Source: Fastidiosipila sp.
Lineage (GTDB): Bacteria; Bacillota; Clostridia; Saccharofermentanales; DTU023
DNA: 64,000 bases
Direction: 5' to 3'
Assembly (NCBI GenBank): GCA_012511175.1
Contig: JAAZGO010000011.1
Span: 1-64,000, forward strand
Position numbers and translations under genes: made by a program. The notes below the pieces were generated by a model. That model was not told the origin of the DNA and made no database searches. It saw nothing but the letters and a program-made list of their open reading frames with translations. Shown one piece after another: positions 45,401-53,890 of the stretch (its first letter is position 1; every line of letters begins with the position of its first letter).

Positions 45401-46039
45401 GAACTTAAGCGCCGGATTGACGAACTGGGCCCCATCAACCATAACGCCATCCGCGACTTTGAGTCTTTGAAGTCCAGAATCGATTTCACCGTATCACAGC
45501 GGCAGGACATCGAAGCGGCACAAGCTGAGCTCCAGAGTGTTATAGGCCAGCTTGATCAATCCATGCGGGAACAGTTCAGCGAAACCATCCATCAGGTAAA
45601 TCAGAATTTTAACCAGGTCTTTGCTGAATTGTTTTCAGGAGGACAGGCGGAACTGGTCCTGGAGGGTGACGAAGATGTCCTGACAGCTGACATCGGGATC
45701 AGGGCACAGCCGCCGGGCAAGAAACTGCAAAAACTCTCTCTTTTATCGGGTGGTGAGCGGTGCCTGACCGCGATCGCGCTCCTTTTCGCCATCCTGAAGC
45801 TCAAACCCGCCCCTTTTTGCGTCTTTGACGAGGTGGAGTCGGCCCTGGATGATGCCAATGTCAAACGCTTTACCGACTATATCAGACGTTATGCCTGGTC
45901 CATGCAATTCATCCTTGTCACGCACCGTAAAGGTACCATGGAAGCTGCAGACAGGCTTTATGGCGTGACCATGCAGGAGCGGGGAATATCGCGCGTTTTG
46001 TCAATGGTACTCTCAACGGCGCTGCCCTACGGGGACTGA
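42467..46039 (+). CDS. smc: Chromosome partition protein SMC
   Basis: The 1190-residue SMC ATPase compacts and segregates chromosomes with ScpAB. The N-terminal head has GPNGAGKSNITDAIRWVLGE (near 32-51). Two long coiled coils (about 170-500 and 680-1020) flank a hinge (about 510-660, YGPLGSLLTVPETLRQAVE). The C-terminal head has the signature LSGGERCLTAIALLFA and Walker B FCVFDEVESALDD. The signature carries Cys where Ala is usual. All parts are complete. Confidence 0.97.
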   Translation: MLKSLEIQGFKSFPEYTQINFHKGITAIVGPNGAGKSNITDAIRWVLGEQSAKTLRGQRMEDVIFDGTAQRRPVSFSEVTLTLDNSKKILPIDYETVSLTRRYFRSGDSEYLINKTPCRLKDINRLLMDTAVGLDGYSIIGQGRVDEILSNKSEDRRAIFEEASGIVQFRSRKEEALRKIERSEQNLVRVDDLLAELENQAVLLEKQAEDARSHMDLASRFRKLDTALVLRQLETLESQKAKKESEASLIEADLEEARKAQDHERANHESSIHTIDQLDRKLELEQTHFNELSVKETEHIGLEALYKEKYSSSKEGAESLLEEKNRLVMQVMAAEQDLAGRASERDDLMQRRNVLEKQLEGEKKRLLSLKERADGHGKDLSDLTVRREERMSRLADIRASLQEMAGEKQALEKSFQRLKTDKSTLAEEIATAAEYLKNLGRDRSSCEDGITVLQSRAAEAKKNTQQGHRQTDSIEQAAEELSRKIKQLAYEADTLERLELDYEGYSQPVRQIMQEEGKTARGGIYGPLGSLLTVPETLRQAVEIALGASAHHLVCDKEETAEYWIDWLRRTRQGRATFLPVQSLSFGTVDQKTLDTASTSKGWIGLASEAVICDQAILPAVRYTLGRTLLVQTLEDAVELSRKTGRRYSVVTRDGDVVHRGGSMTGGHRSARSTGVLGRPGRIQAARQEAAEMAGELEETRRKFDAAKEELRSFAESEEGILEELAQARRELVRLEAEEEAKESALRRIQTEREKLEEEEARLTERLAELDGSMARMGQDIQEGERERQDLEEGIGTLKTEHEEELSLYHDCRETVTKLELSIASIADLLAGFDKRAAQSDREIEAARLRLSSLEREWESQTRKMEQARNDIELNEKALGQIGEMIKASRASLEDLLTRREEAFTRQRALLGSMNSAGDLVASLQTVLERRKAETQRAEQQIDDQLNRLWETHGLTRAEAEGEADSIPSLAKATAERDELKRRIDELGPINHNAIRDFESLKSRIDFTVSQRQDIEAAQAELQSVIGQLDQSMREQFSETIHQVNQNFNQVFAELFSGGQAELVLEGDEDVLTADIGIRAQPPGKKLQKLSLLSGGERCLTAIALLFAILKLKPAPFCVFDEVESALDDANVKRFTDYIRRYAWSMQFILVTHRKGTMEAADRLYGVTMQERGISRVLSMVLSTALPYGD

Positions 46040-46058
46040 TCAAATTCGAGGTGGCCGG

Positions 46059-46970
46059 GTGAGTTTGTTTGAAACCTTCAAGAATGGCCTGAAGAAGTCA
46101 CGTGAATTCATGACGGCCAACCTCAACAGGATGGCCGCAGGGCTTGGCATTTTCGATGACGAGATGCTGGACGAACTCGAGATGATGCTGATCCAGGCCG
46201 ACTGCGGCATGACCGCGTCAACGGAAGCCATCGAAGCCATCCGTGAACATATCCGGCTGACGGGAGATGCTTCAAGAGAAAGCGTTCTTGCTGTCTTGAA
46301 ATCCTCGCTCGGTGCCATGATGGCGGAGAAAACCCTGACCGTCAAGGAAGGCATGCTGTCCCTTTACCTGATGGTCGGCGTAAACGGAACCGGCAAGACG
46401 ACAACGGCGGCAAAACTGGCACAAAGGGCCAAGGAAAAAGACTTCCGGGTCATGATGGCTGCCGCTGATACCTTCCGTGCCGCAGCAATCGAACAGTTGA
46501 AAGTGTGGGGGGAGCGTACCCGGACAACGGTCATTGCGCACGCTGCCGGATCTGATCCTGCAGCCGTGGTATTTGACGCGATTCAGGCGGCCCATGCAAG
46601 AAAAACGGAACTGCTCATTGTTGATACAGCCGGCAGGCTTCATACGAAAAAGAACCTCATGGATGAGCTGGGGAAAATTCGTCGCGTTATTGACCGGGAG
46701 GCTCCGGACGCCGTTCTTGAAACCATTCTGGTTATCGATGCGACTACCGGCCAGAATGCCATTGTCCAAGCCCGAGCCTTCCATGAAGCGACTCAGGTAA
46801 CCGGCCTGGCCGTCACTAAACTGGACGGCAGCGCCAAAGGCGGAGTTGCCATAGCCGTCGCCCGGGAGACCGGCCTGCCACTGTGCTTGGCCGGCCTGGG
46901 GGAGGGGGTGGGCGATCTGCAGGATTTTGACCGCTCGCTCTTTTTGGAAGCCTTATTGCCGCAAGCCTGA
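46059..46970 (+). CDS. ftsY: Signal recognition particle receptor FtsY
   Basis: SRP receptor GTPase that docks ribosome-SRP complexes at the membrane. The 303-residue protein has the N-domain (MSLFETFKNGLKKSREF), G1 GVNGTGKTTTAAKLA near 108-122, ADTFRAAAIEQL, DTAGRLHTKKNLMDEL and TKLDGSAKGG. The long acidic A domain of E. coli FtsY is absent, as in many Firmicutes. The GTG start follows GAGGTGG. Confidence 0.96.
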   Translation: MSLFETFKNGLKKSREFMTANLNRMAAGLGIFDDEMLDELEMMLIQADCGMTASTEAIEAIREHIRLTGDASRESVLAVLKSSLGAMMAEKTLTVKEGMLSLYLMVGVNGTGKTTTAAKLAQRAKEKDFRVMMAAADTFRAAAIEQLKVWGERTRTTVIAHAAGSDPAAVVFDAIQAAHARKTELLIVDTAGRLHTKKNLMDELGKIRRVIDREAPDAVLETILVIDATTGQNAIVQARAFHEATQVTGLAVTKLDGSAKGGVAIAVARETGLPLCLAGLGEGVGDLQDFDRSLFLEALLPQA

Positions 46971-46990
46971 AGGTCTGTCAATACAATTAC

Positions 46991-47019
46991 TTGACAGTAT
47001 GGCGGCACCTGATTATACT
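46991..47019 (+). promoter_or_regulatory. Promoter of ylxM-ffh at leaderless distance
   Basis: TTGACA (46991-46996), exactly 17 bases, TATACT (47014-47019). The base seven positions after the -10 is the A of ATG 47026, the chosen ylxM start. Confidence 0.75.
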
Positions 47020-47025
47020 GATTTC

Positions 47026-47418
47026 ATGAAAGATGAAGCCAAGCCTTTACAGGCCTCTTTTCACACCGATGTTTGCCTTTGGCTGGACTACTATGGCGAT
47101 CTGCTCAGCAGGCGTCAACGTCAGGTTCTGACCCTCTATTTTGATGAGGACTGGTCACTTTCAGAAATCGCCAAACACACCGGCTTGTCGCGGCAGGGAA
47201 TCCATGACCAGATCAGGAGAGGGGTGGCACGGCTCAGCACCCTGGAGGACACGCTTGAGCTGGCCCGGCGTGATCGGCAGATGCAAGCCCTGATCAAAAA
47301 GGGCATGCATCTGCAGGAAACGGGGGATAGGGAGGAGCTTGGCCTGACACTTGAAGCCATGATGAAATTGCTGGAACAGGGGCCCGGCGGGAAGGATAAC
47401 TTGAATGGCGCTCTTTGA
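47026..47418 (+). CDS. ylxM: YlxM family DNA-binding protein
   Basis: A 130-residue helix-turn-helix protein of the YlxM/p13 family, associated with SRP genes. The core SRRQRQVLTLYFDEDWSLSE and the following IAKHTGLSRQGIHDQIRRGV form the sigma-like HTH (about 24-65). Upstream in-frame starts exist (46999, 46927), but a strong promoter lies over them and ATG 47026 best fits the family start. No Shine-Dalgarno sequence is present. It overlaps ffh by 14 bases. Its role in SRP function is not settled. Confidence 0.85.
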   Translation: MKDEAKPLQASFHTDVCLWLDYYGDLLSRRQRQVLTLYFDEDWSLSEIAKHTGLSRQGIHDQIRRGVARLSTLEDTLELARRDRQMQALIKKGMHLQETGDREELGLTLEAMMKLLEQGPGGKDNLNGAL

Positions 47419-48751
47419 GAATCTCAGTTCACGGCTGACCCGGATCACCGATGCCATGCGCGGCAAAAGCCGTGTGACCGAGAAGGACATCAAGGACATG
47501 ATGCGGCAGATCCGGTTGGCTTTGCTGGAAGCTGATGTCAACTATCAGGTTGTCAAAGACCTGTCGGAGGAAATTGCCGAAAAAGCGCGCGGTGCTGAAG
47601 TTTTGCAGAGCCTGACGCCAGGCCAGCAAGTGGTTAAAATCGTGCACCAAGCCCTGGTCGGTGTCCTTGGAAAGGAAGAAAAACTTGCCGTCTCACCGAC
47701 CGGCTTTACGGTCATCATGCTGTACGGATTGCAAGGAACCGGAAAGACAACAACGGCGGCAAAGCTGGCGCTTCATCTGAAAGAAAAAGGCAAGAAGCCA
47801 ATGCTGGTGTCAGCCGACGTCCATCGGCCTGCCGCACAGGAACAATTGCAGATACTGGCGGACCAGACAGGCGTTGATTGCTTCATCAATCCCGAAGAGA
47901 AGAGCGCCCCGGCCCTCGCAAGGCAGGGCCTGGAGCGGGCTCGCTACATGATGTGCGATACCGTGATTATTGACACGGCCGGCCGCATGACGGTCGATGA
48001 CGGGCTGATGGAAGAACTGAAATCCATCCATGAGGCTATCAAGCCGGATGAAAGTCTGCTGATTGTTGATGCCATGATCGGCCAGGAAGCCGTCCATATT
48101 GCGGAAGCTTTTGACAGCCAGGTCGGGCTGGACGGCTTTATTATGACCAAGCTGGACGGGGACGCCAGGGGCGGGGCGGCACTGTCTATCCGGCGGATGA
48201 CCGGCAAGCCCATCAAAATGATCGGCACAGGTGAAAGGCCGGGCGACCTCGAGGTCTTTCGCCCTGATCGCCTGGCCTCCCGCATTCTCGGAATGGGTGA
48301 CGTTTTGACCCTGATCGAAAAGGCCTCTGATATCTATGACGGGAAGCAGGCCGCAAAAACTGCCGAGCGCCTTAAGGCAAATACCTTCACCATGCAGGAC
48401 ATGCTGGAGCAGCTGGAACAGATCCAGGGCATGGGCTCCATCAAAGAAATGATGGCCATGATACCGGGGGCCGGCAGAAAACTCAAAGACATGGACATTG
48501 ATGAGAAAGACCTGGCCAGGACAAAGGCCATCATCCAATCCATGACTTTGCGTGAACGGGAAAACCCGAGGGTACTGGATGCCTCACGCAGACGGCGTAT
48601 CGCCAGGGGGAGCGGCCTTGAGGTACAGGATGTCAACCGGGTGGTACGACGCTACGATGATATGATGAAAATGATGAAACAATTCGGATTCCTGGGACAG
48701 GGCGGCAGACGCCGCCGGAGCAAGCTGCCCTTTGGGGGGCTCGGCTTCTAA
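47405..48751 (+). CDS. ffh: Signal recognition particle protein Ffh
   Basis: The 448-residue SRP54 GTPase binds signal peptides as they leave the ribosome. N-domain, then G1 GLQGTGKTTTAAKLAL (near 105-120), DVHRPAAQEQL, DTAGRMTVDD, TKLDGDARGGAAL, and the Met-rich M domain (about 300-435) with MAMIPGAGRKLKDMDID and the RNA-binding SRRRRIARGSG. The tail is short and basic (GRRRRSKLPFGGLGF). AAGGA lies before the ATG. No SRP RNA gene was recognised in the window. Confidence 0.97.
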   Translation: MALFENLSSRLTRITDAMRGKSRVTEKDIKDMMRQIRLALLEADVNYQVVKDLSEEIAEKARGAEVLQSLTPGQQVVKIVHQALVGVLGKEEKLAVSPTGFTVIMLYGLQGTGKTTTAAKLALHLKEKGKKPMLVSADVHRPAAQEQLQILADQTGVDCFINPEEKSAPALARQGLERARYMMCDTVIIDTAGRMTVDDGLMEELKSIHEAIKPDESLLIVDAMIGQEAVHIAEAFDSQVGLDGFIMTKLDGDARGGAALSIRRMTGKPIKMIGTGERPGDLEVFRPDRLASRILGMGDVLTLIEKASDIYDGKQAAKTAERLKANTFTMQDMLEQLEQIQGMGSIKEMMAMIPGAGRKLKDMDIDEKDLARTKAIIQSMTLRERENPRVLDASRRRRIARGSGLEVQDVNRVVRRYDDMMKMMKQFGFLGQGGRRRRSKLPFGGLGF

Positions 48752-48810
48752 CGCTTATGACGGGCGCCAAGGCCCGGCAAAGATAAATCTACCTTATTAT
48801 GGAGGAACTT

Positions 48811-49056
48811 ATGGCAGTAAAAATCCGCCTCAAACGAGTAGGCAAGAAAAAACAACCGTACTACCGCGTTGTAGTCGCTGACGCGCGTTTCCCGCGCGAT
48901 GGCCGCTTCATCGAGGAAATCGGCACTTACAACCCCCACACTGATCCGTCAACCTTCAAAGTCGACGGCGACAAAGTCAGGGACTGGATCGCCAAGGGTG
49001 CCCAGCCAACAGATACCGTAAAAAAATTACTCAAGTATAACGGAATTTTGGAGTAA
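48811..49056 (+). CDS. rpsP: 30S ribosomal protein S16
   Basis: An 81-residue S16 starting [20 protein letters not shown], with the [14 protein letters not shown] motif. GGAGG precedes ATG 48811, so the in-frame ATG at 48799 is rejected. First gene of rpsP-khpA-rimM-trmD. Confidence 0.97.
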   Translation: MAVKIRLKRVGKKKQPYYRVVVADARFPRDGRFIEEIGTYNPHTDPSTFKVDGDKVRDWIAKGAQPTDTVKKLLKYNGILE

Positions 49057-49059
49057 AAA

Positions 49060-49290
49060 ATGAAAGAATTGCTAAAATCTGTCATCGAACCACTGGTCCG
49101 TTTTCCTGAGGAACTGGTCATCGAGGAAAAAATCCAGGGAAGAGAAATCGTCCTTACTGTAAGCGCCAATCCTGATGACATTGGCCGGGTAATCGGCCGC
49201 GGCGGCCGGCGTGCACATGCGGTCAGAACCATCATGAAGGCCAAAGGGGCCATGGACAACAAACGTGTTTCTGTAGATATCCTTTCATGA
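49060..49290 (+). CDS. khpA: KhpA-type KH-domain RNA-binding protein
   Basis: A 76-residue single KH domain (UPF0109) with the GxxG loop in VIGRGGRRAHAVRTIMKA. KhpA acts with KhpB/Jag on small RNAs and cell elongation in other Firmicutes. Three bases after rpsP and overlapping rimM by four. Confidence 0.92.
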   Translation: MKELLKSVIEPLVRFPEELVIEEKIQGREIVLTVSANPDDIGRVIGRGGRRAHAVRTIMKAKGAMDNKRVSVDILS

Positions 49291-49847
49291 AACGTCCCTT
49301 CTTCCTTATTGGCGCCTGTCAGAGGGCGCACGGTATCAAAGGCGAAGTACTGGTCAGAAGCCTGACCGACGACCCCGAGCGTTTTTTCCAGGGCCTGGTT
49401 TGTTATGCCATGGATGATGCCGGGGAGGAACCGGTCGAAAAACTGACTCTGTCCGGATGCCGGCCGGTACCTCAGGGTCTTCTGCTGACCTTCCAGGGAA
49501 TTGCCGACCGGGAGGCAGCCCGCCGTTTGGCGGGGGTCAAGCTGGCTGTCAGGCGGGAAGATGCCCTTGAGCTGTCCGGCGAAGGCGAATTTTATTATGG
49601 CGACTTGCTGGGAGCAGCGGTGCGCGACCGTCAAAGAGGCCTGCTCGGCATGGTTACAGATGTAATGGACACGGGGAGCGGGGACATCCTGGTTGTTTCA
49701 CAAGCAGGACAGGCCGATGTCCTCATTCCCTTTTTGCGATCCATTGTCAAGGAAGTTGACCCTGATTTCAGGTCCATGGAAGTGGAACTTCCGGATGGAC
49801 TCTTTGAGCTTTACCGGCAGTTGGAAGACAGTCCGGTTGAGGACTGA
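49287..49847 (+). CDS. rimM: Ribosome maturation factor RimM
   Basis: A 186-residue 16S rRNA processing protein that helps assemble the 30S head around S19. N-terminal RimM domain (LIGACQRAHGIKGEVLVRSL) and C-terminal PRC-barrel (FYYGDLLGAAVRD, VLIPFLRSIVKEVD). ATGA overlap with khpA; trmD follows after two bases. Confidence 0.94.
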   Translation: MKRPFFLIGACQRAHGIKGEVLVRSLTDDPERFFQGLVCYAMDDAGEEPVEKLTLSGCRPVPQGLLLTFQGIADREAARRLAGVKLAVRREDALELSGEGEFYYGDLLGAAVRDRQRGLLGMVTDVMDTGSGDILVVSQAGQADVLIPFLRSIVKEVDPDFRSMEVELPDGLFELYRQLEDSPVED

Positions 49848-49849
49848 CC

Positions 49850-50614
49850 GTGCCGCTCAAGTTTTCTGTTTTGTCTCTTTTCCCCCAACAGGTGCGGCAG
49901 GCCCTGGATTTCAGCATGACCCGGCGTGCCCTGGAAAAAGGGCTGATCGAGCTGGAAACGGTTGACATCAGAGACTTCGCGGTCAACGAATACGGACAGG
50001 TCGATGACGCACCTTATGGAGGTGGTCGCGGCATGGTCATGATGTGTGAACCCATTTACAGGGCCTGGCAATCGGTGGTGTCTGATAGTCAGGATGTCCG
50101 GACCATTTACCTTTCACCTGCCGGGCAGGTCTTCGACCATCGAAAGGCCAGGGAGTATTCAGTGGAGGAACAGCTGGTTTTTATCTGCGGCCACTACGAG
50201 GGTGTTGACCGCCGGGTGCTGGACCAAATCGGGGTCGAGGAGGTGTCGATCGGCAACTTCATTTTAACCGGGGGTGAGTTGGCCGCCACTGTCATGATTG
50301 ATGCCATCAGCCGTTTCATCCCCGGCGTGCTGCCCGATGAGGAGGCCTGGAGAATCGACTCATTTTCGGATGGCCTGCTTGAATGGCCGCAATACACCCG
50401 GCCCGCAGTCTGGAGGGAGAGAGAAGTTCCAGGGGTGCTCCGATCCGGACACCAGGCTGACATCGACCGTGAAAGACGTTTGATGCAACTTCTGGAAACC
50501 CTGCAAAAAAAGCCTTTCCTCTTGCAGCAAACCCCGATCGACCCCCAGCTTTGGGAGCTTCTGGCCGAGCGCCTGGCCATGCAAAGAGATGCTTTAGACG
50601 AATCAACTGAATAA
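49850..50614 (+). CDS. trmD: tRNA (guanine-N1-)-methyltransferase TrmD
   Basis: SPOUT methyltransferase that makes m1G37 in tRNAs reading CNN codons and so prevents frameshifting. The 254-residue protein has DDAPYGGGRGMVM near the N-terminus, the knot motif ICGHYEGVDRRV and IGNFILTGGELAA, and a helical C-domain (about 165-250). GTG start, two bases after rimM. rplS usually follows directly but here lies more than 3 kb downstream. Confidence 0.96.
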   Translation: MPLKFSVLSLFPQQVRQALDFSMTRRALEKGLIELETVDIRDFAVNEYGQVDDAPYGGGRGMVMMCEPIYRAWQSVVSDSQDVRTIYLSPAGQVFDHRKAREYSVEEQLVFICGHYEGVDRRVLDQIGVEEVSIGNFILTGGELAATVMIDAISRFIPGVLPDEEAWRIDSFSDGLLEWPQYTRPAVWREREVPGVLRSGHQADIDRERRLMQLLETLQKKPFLLQQTPIDPQLWELLAERLAMQRDALDESTE

Positions 50615-50736
50615 ATCAGGGCAGATCTGTCAAATCCCGTCACTGTCACAAAGTAACCTCAAAGATGGAACCGGCGTCGTATAAGGCGGCGGATGAATGA
50701 TGCCGCCCATCATCGATTGAATCACAGGAGTTAAAA

Positions 50737-51231
50737 ATGAAAAGATTTCTCGTAATGGTGCTGCTCTTGTCGCTGGTTTTCGTATCGGCCTGTAAAGCTG
50801 CCGACAGCAAAGCGACGGATGGTGGAGAAGAAGAGATGGTCGACTTAAAGGATCTTATGACCGGTATGGTTGAAAAGGCCGGCATGAAAGAATTGCTTGA
50901 AAGCGGAAGCCTGGAAGAGACCGGGCAGGAGGAAGCCGCCTTTCTGATAGGCGCAGAGCGTCTTGAAACCTCGTTTGAACAGGGATACTCATTGCAACCA
51001 ATGATCAATGTCCATCCCTTTGCCATGGGGCTGTTCAAAGTGGCAGACAGTCAGGAAGCGTCCGCATTCGCCCGGGAGCTGAAGGAAAAAGCAGATCGCC
51101 GCAAGTGGATATGTGTCGAGGCTGAAACCATAGCTGCCGGCGTGAAGGGGCGCCTGGTCCTCTTTGTCATGGGAAGCGTTGAAGAGGTCAGCGCCATCAC
51201 CGGCGCAGCAGAATTTGACCTTGTCCCTTAA
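50737..51231 (+). CDS. DUF4358-like lipoprotein
   Basis: A 164-residue secreted lipoprotein with the lipobox VSAC (Cys19) after a hydrophobic signal, an acidic linker, and a C-terminal domain that resembles DUF4358 (GLFKVADSQEASAFARELKE, then GRLVLFVMG). DUF4358 proteins often sit beside MBOAT and DHHW genes in Clostridia, as here. The function is unknown; a helper role in cell-surface acylation is inferred from context. A short spacer after trmD has a GGCGGC/GCCGCC hairpin (50685-50707) but no clear terminator or promoter. Confidence 0.65.
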   Translation: MKRFLVMVLLLSLVFVSACKAADSKATDGGEEEMVDLKDLMTGMVEKAGMKELLESGSLEETGQEEAAFLIGAERLETSFEQGYSLQPMINVHPFAMGLFKVADSQEASAFARELKEKADRRKWICVEAETIAAGVKGRLVLFVMGSVEEVSAITGAAEFDLVP

Positions 51232-51242
51232 CAGGTCATTTC

Positions 51243-52643
51243 ATGCTCTTTTCCAGCATCACCTTTCTCTATTATTTTCTGCCAGCCCTTCTTCTTGTCT
51301 ATCACCTGACGCCGCGCCGGCTGAAGAATGCGGTTCTCCTCATGGCAAGCCTCCTTTTCTATGCCTGGGGGGAACCGCGTTTTACCCTGGTCATGGTCTT
51401 GACTGCCATGGCAGGCTATCTGTCCGGCATTACAGTCAATCGCCTGACAGGCAACCGCCTGCGCCGGCTGGCCCTTGCCTCGGCCATGGCGCTGATCACA
51501 GCCCCGCTTCTTGTTTACAAATACGGCGGATTCATCACCGGAAACTTGAATGCGGTCAGACCCGGCCTGATCGCCCCGCTGCAGCTTGTTTTGCCGATCG
51601 GTGTCAGTTTTTACACCTTTCAGATCCTGTCTTATGTGATTGATGTATACAGGATGGAGGTGGAAGCGGAACGCAACCCTTTCAACTTTCTTATGTACGT
51701 ATCTCTTTTTCCGCAGCTGATCGCGGGGCCGATCGTACGTTTCCGGACCATTCAGGGGGAAATCAGGCAAAGAAAGGTGACGATGGAACTTTTTGAGTCC
51801 GGCATCGTCCGTTTTGTCGCGGGACTAGGAAAAAAAGTCCTCTTGGCCAACACACTGGCGGAATTCCAGCAGAATCTGGTTTCCGGCGGTTCAGCTTCCC
51901 TGCTTTCTTCATGGATGACCGCACTTGCCTTTACTTTGCAGATCTATTTTGATTTTTCAGGCTATTCTGACATGGCTATCGGGCTGGGACGGATGTTTGG
52001 TTTTCAATTTCTGGAAAACTTTGATTATCCCTACCTTTCCCGGAGCGTCACGGAATTTTGGCGCCGCTGGCACCAATCGCTTGGATCGTGGTTCAGGGAC
52101 TACCTCTATATACCTTTGGGCGGAAGCCACGGCTCTGTTCTTAAAACCGGCCGCAATCTGCTGATCGTGTGGCTCCTGACCGGTCTTTGGCATGGCGCTT
52201 CATGGAATTTTGTGGCCTGGGGGTTTCTCTATTTCCTCCTCCTGATACTTGAACGCGCGGGCCTCGGGCGGCTGCTTGCGAAACTTCCGGCCCTTCTGAG
52301 CACCGCTTACACCTTTCTATTGGTTCTTTTGGGATTCGTCCTTTTCAATGCAGACAATCTGGCTGAGGCCTTGGGCAGGCTAAAGGGGATGTTCGGATTC
52401 AATTCCCTGCCGCTCACTGATGCCATGGCCGTCTATTACACAAAGAGTTATCTGCTGATCATGCTGATTGCGGCGATAGGTGCGACGCCCCTCCCCAAGC
52501 GGTTTATGGAAAGAATGAAGGGTTTTCTCGCGGGCACAATCCATAGTCTGGCCCAGGCGGCCGGCCTGGTTTTTGTTCTGCTTTTTTCAACAAGTTCACT
52601 GGTGGACGGATCCTTCAACCCATTCTTATACTTCAGGTTTTAG
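51243..52643 (+). CDS. MBOAT family membrane O-acyltransferase (AlgI/DltB-like)
   Basis: A 466-residue protein with about 10-12 membrane helices. Family stretches: FFSSITFLYYFLPALLL-like start (MLFSSITFLYYFLPALLLVY), FPQLIAGPIVRF near 160, YPYLSRSVTEFWRRWHQSLG near 260, and the catalytic His in LWHGASWNFVAWG near 318. AlgI-type MBOATs pass acyl groups across the membrane for O-acetylation of surface polymers. The DHHW partner follows after 11 bases. The acceptor polymer cannot be told from sequence; DltB is less likely because dltA and dltC are absent. Confidence 0.9.
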   Translation: MLFSSITFLYYFLPALLLVYHLTPRRLKNAVLLMASLLFYAWGEPRFTLVMVLTAMAGYLSGITVNRLTGNRLRRLALASAMALITAPLLVYKYGGFITGNLNAVRPGLIAPLQLVLPIGVSFYTFQILSYVIDVYRMEVEAERNPFNFLMYVSLFPQLIAGPIVRFRTIQGEIRQRKVTMELFESGIVRFVAGLGKKVLLANTLAEFQQNLVSGGSASLLSSWMTALAFTLQIYFDFSGYSDMAIGLGRMFGFQFLENFDYPYLSRSVTEFWRRWHQSLGSWFRDYLYIPLGGSHGSVLKTGRNLLIVWLLTGLWHGASWNFVAWGFLYFLLLILERAGLGRLLAKLPALLSTAYTFLLVLLGFVLFNADNLAEALGRLKGMFGFNSLPLTDAMAVYYTKSYLLIMLIAAIGATPLPKRFMERMKGFLAGTIHSLAQAAGLVFVLLFSTSSLVDGSFNPFLYFRF

Positions 52644-52654
52644 AAAGGCCTGCT

Positions 52655-53776
52655 ATGAAATACCGGAGTCTTTCAGTCATCATCCTCTTCTTAACAATCC
52701 TGTTTGCTGTCCCCCTGTTTTCGCTGGCGACCGCGGACCGGTCCGTGTCAGAAGTCGAGCGGCGGCCGCTTGCCCAGTCCATGAGTTTTCAGGAATACCT
52801 CAGCACCCACCCGGGCGCCGGCCTTGCTGACTATCTTTCTTATCTGGAAACCTGCCTTCTTGACCAATTCCCGGCACGTGACGATTGGCGGGAACTGAAT
52901 GCAGTCATCCGGGTTTTTGGCTTGCGTCAACGCGATTACAAGCTTTATTACCGGCAGGAAGGGCATCTGGGAAGATTGGATCCAATTCTGCATGACAGGG
53001 CAGTTGACAAGGCGCTGTCAGTTTTCAAGCAGGCGGACACAAGTTATCTGTATGGGAATGGCAAGCATTGTTTTGCCCTCATTCCCGACAAAAATGTCTT
53101 CATGGCTGACAGCGGCGGTTATCCGCACTATTCGTATAATTCCATGCTCAAACTGATCGAAGGGGGAATTGACCCCCGTATTTCACTATTGCCGCTCCTT
53201 GAGAACCTCTCCCTCGATGACTACTACAGGACTGATCCCCACTGGAAACAAACAGAGCTGCTGCAGGTTGCCAACCGGCTGCTGGAGGCACTGGGCTCAC
53301 TGTACCGGGTGAGCGGCCGGGACTACCGGCTTAAAAGCCTTTCCCCCTACCTGGGCACCTACGCAGGCCAAGCGGCCTTGCCAGTCGAGGCCGACACCCT
53401 GTCCTGGTTTGTCAATGAGGAGTTGAGCGGGATCAGAGTTCTTGACCTTGTCACGGGTGAAGTTTCGGGTATCTACAGGGAAGACAGGCTGGAGGGAGCA
53501 GATCTTTACGATTTGTTTATGGGCGGGGCCAGGCCGCTTTTGCGTCTTGACAACCCCGCACAAGCGAACGGAAGGCAGCTCCTTGTCTTTCGCGATTCAT
53601 TCGGATCCAGCCTGATTCCTCTTCTGACGGCTGCCTACAGCGAGATCCTTGTGATCGACCTGCGGTACATAACCATGGAGGCTGTGTCCAGACTTGCCGT
53701 CATCAACCCGGATGCCGACGTGCTCCATCTCTACTCAACTTCCGTGCTCAATTCGCCGGGAGCCTTTTTGGGCTAG
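52655..53776 (+). CDS. DHHW family protein (AlgX/AlgJ-like, SGNH-type)
   Basis: A 373-residue protein with an N-terminal signal or anchor (about 6-28) and an extracellular SGNH-like domain. Key motifs are YYRTDPHW near 190-197, a variant of the family TDHHW, and RDSFGSSLIPLL near 310, the serine block. Such proteins accept acyl groups from the adjacent MBOAT and transfer them to a surface polysaccharide. It directly follows the MBOAT gene. The D-P-H-W variant keeps His and Trp, so activity is plausible. Confidence 0.82.
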   Translation: MKYRSLSVIILFLTILFAVPLFSLATADRSVSEVERRPLAQSMSFQEYLSTHPGAGLADYLSYLETCLLDQFPARDDWRELNAVIRVFGLRQRDYKLYYRQEGHLGRLDPILHDRAVDKALSVFKQADTSYLYGNGKHCFALIPDKNVFMADSGGYPHYSYNSMLKLIEGGIDPRISLLPLLENLSLDDYYRTDPHWKQTELLQVANRLLEALGSLYRVSGRDYRLKSLSPYLGTYAGQAALPVEADTLSWFVNEELSGIRVLDLVTGEVSGIYREDRLEGADLYDLFMGGARPLLRLDNPAQANGRQLLVFRDSFGSSLIPLLTAAYSEILVIDLRYITMEAVSRLAVINPDADVLHLYSTSVLNSPGAFLG

Positions 53777-53788
53777 GGTTACAGGCGC

Positions 53789-53817
53789 TTGCGATGGCCC
53801 TTTCCATCTGTTATGAT
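53789..53817 (+). promoter_or_regulatory. rplS promoter
   Basis: TTGCGA (53789-53794), 17-base spacer, TATGAT (53812-53817), about 66 bases of leader before the rplS start. It allows rplS to be expressed apart from the DUF4358-MBOAT-DHHW genes. Confidence 0.72.
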
Positions 53818-53890
53818 GCTTGAGGCTTAACGGGTGGTCCGCTGCAATTGCGTGCAAGAACATCCGATGAATGTAAAGGAGGAACGCAAT

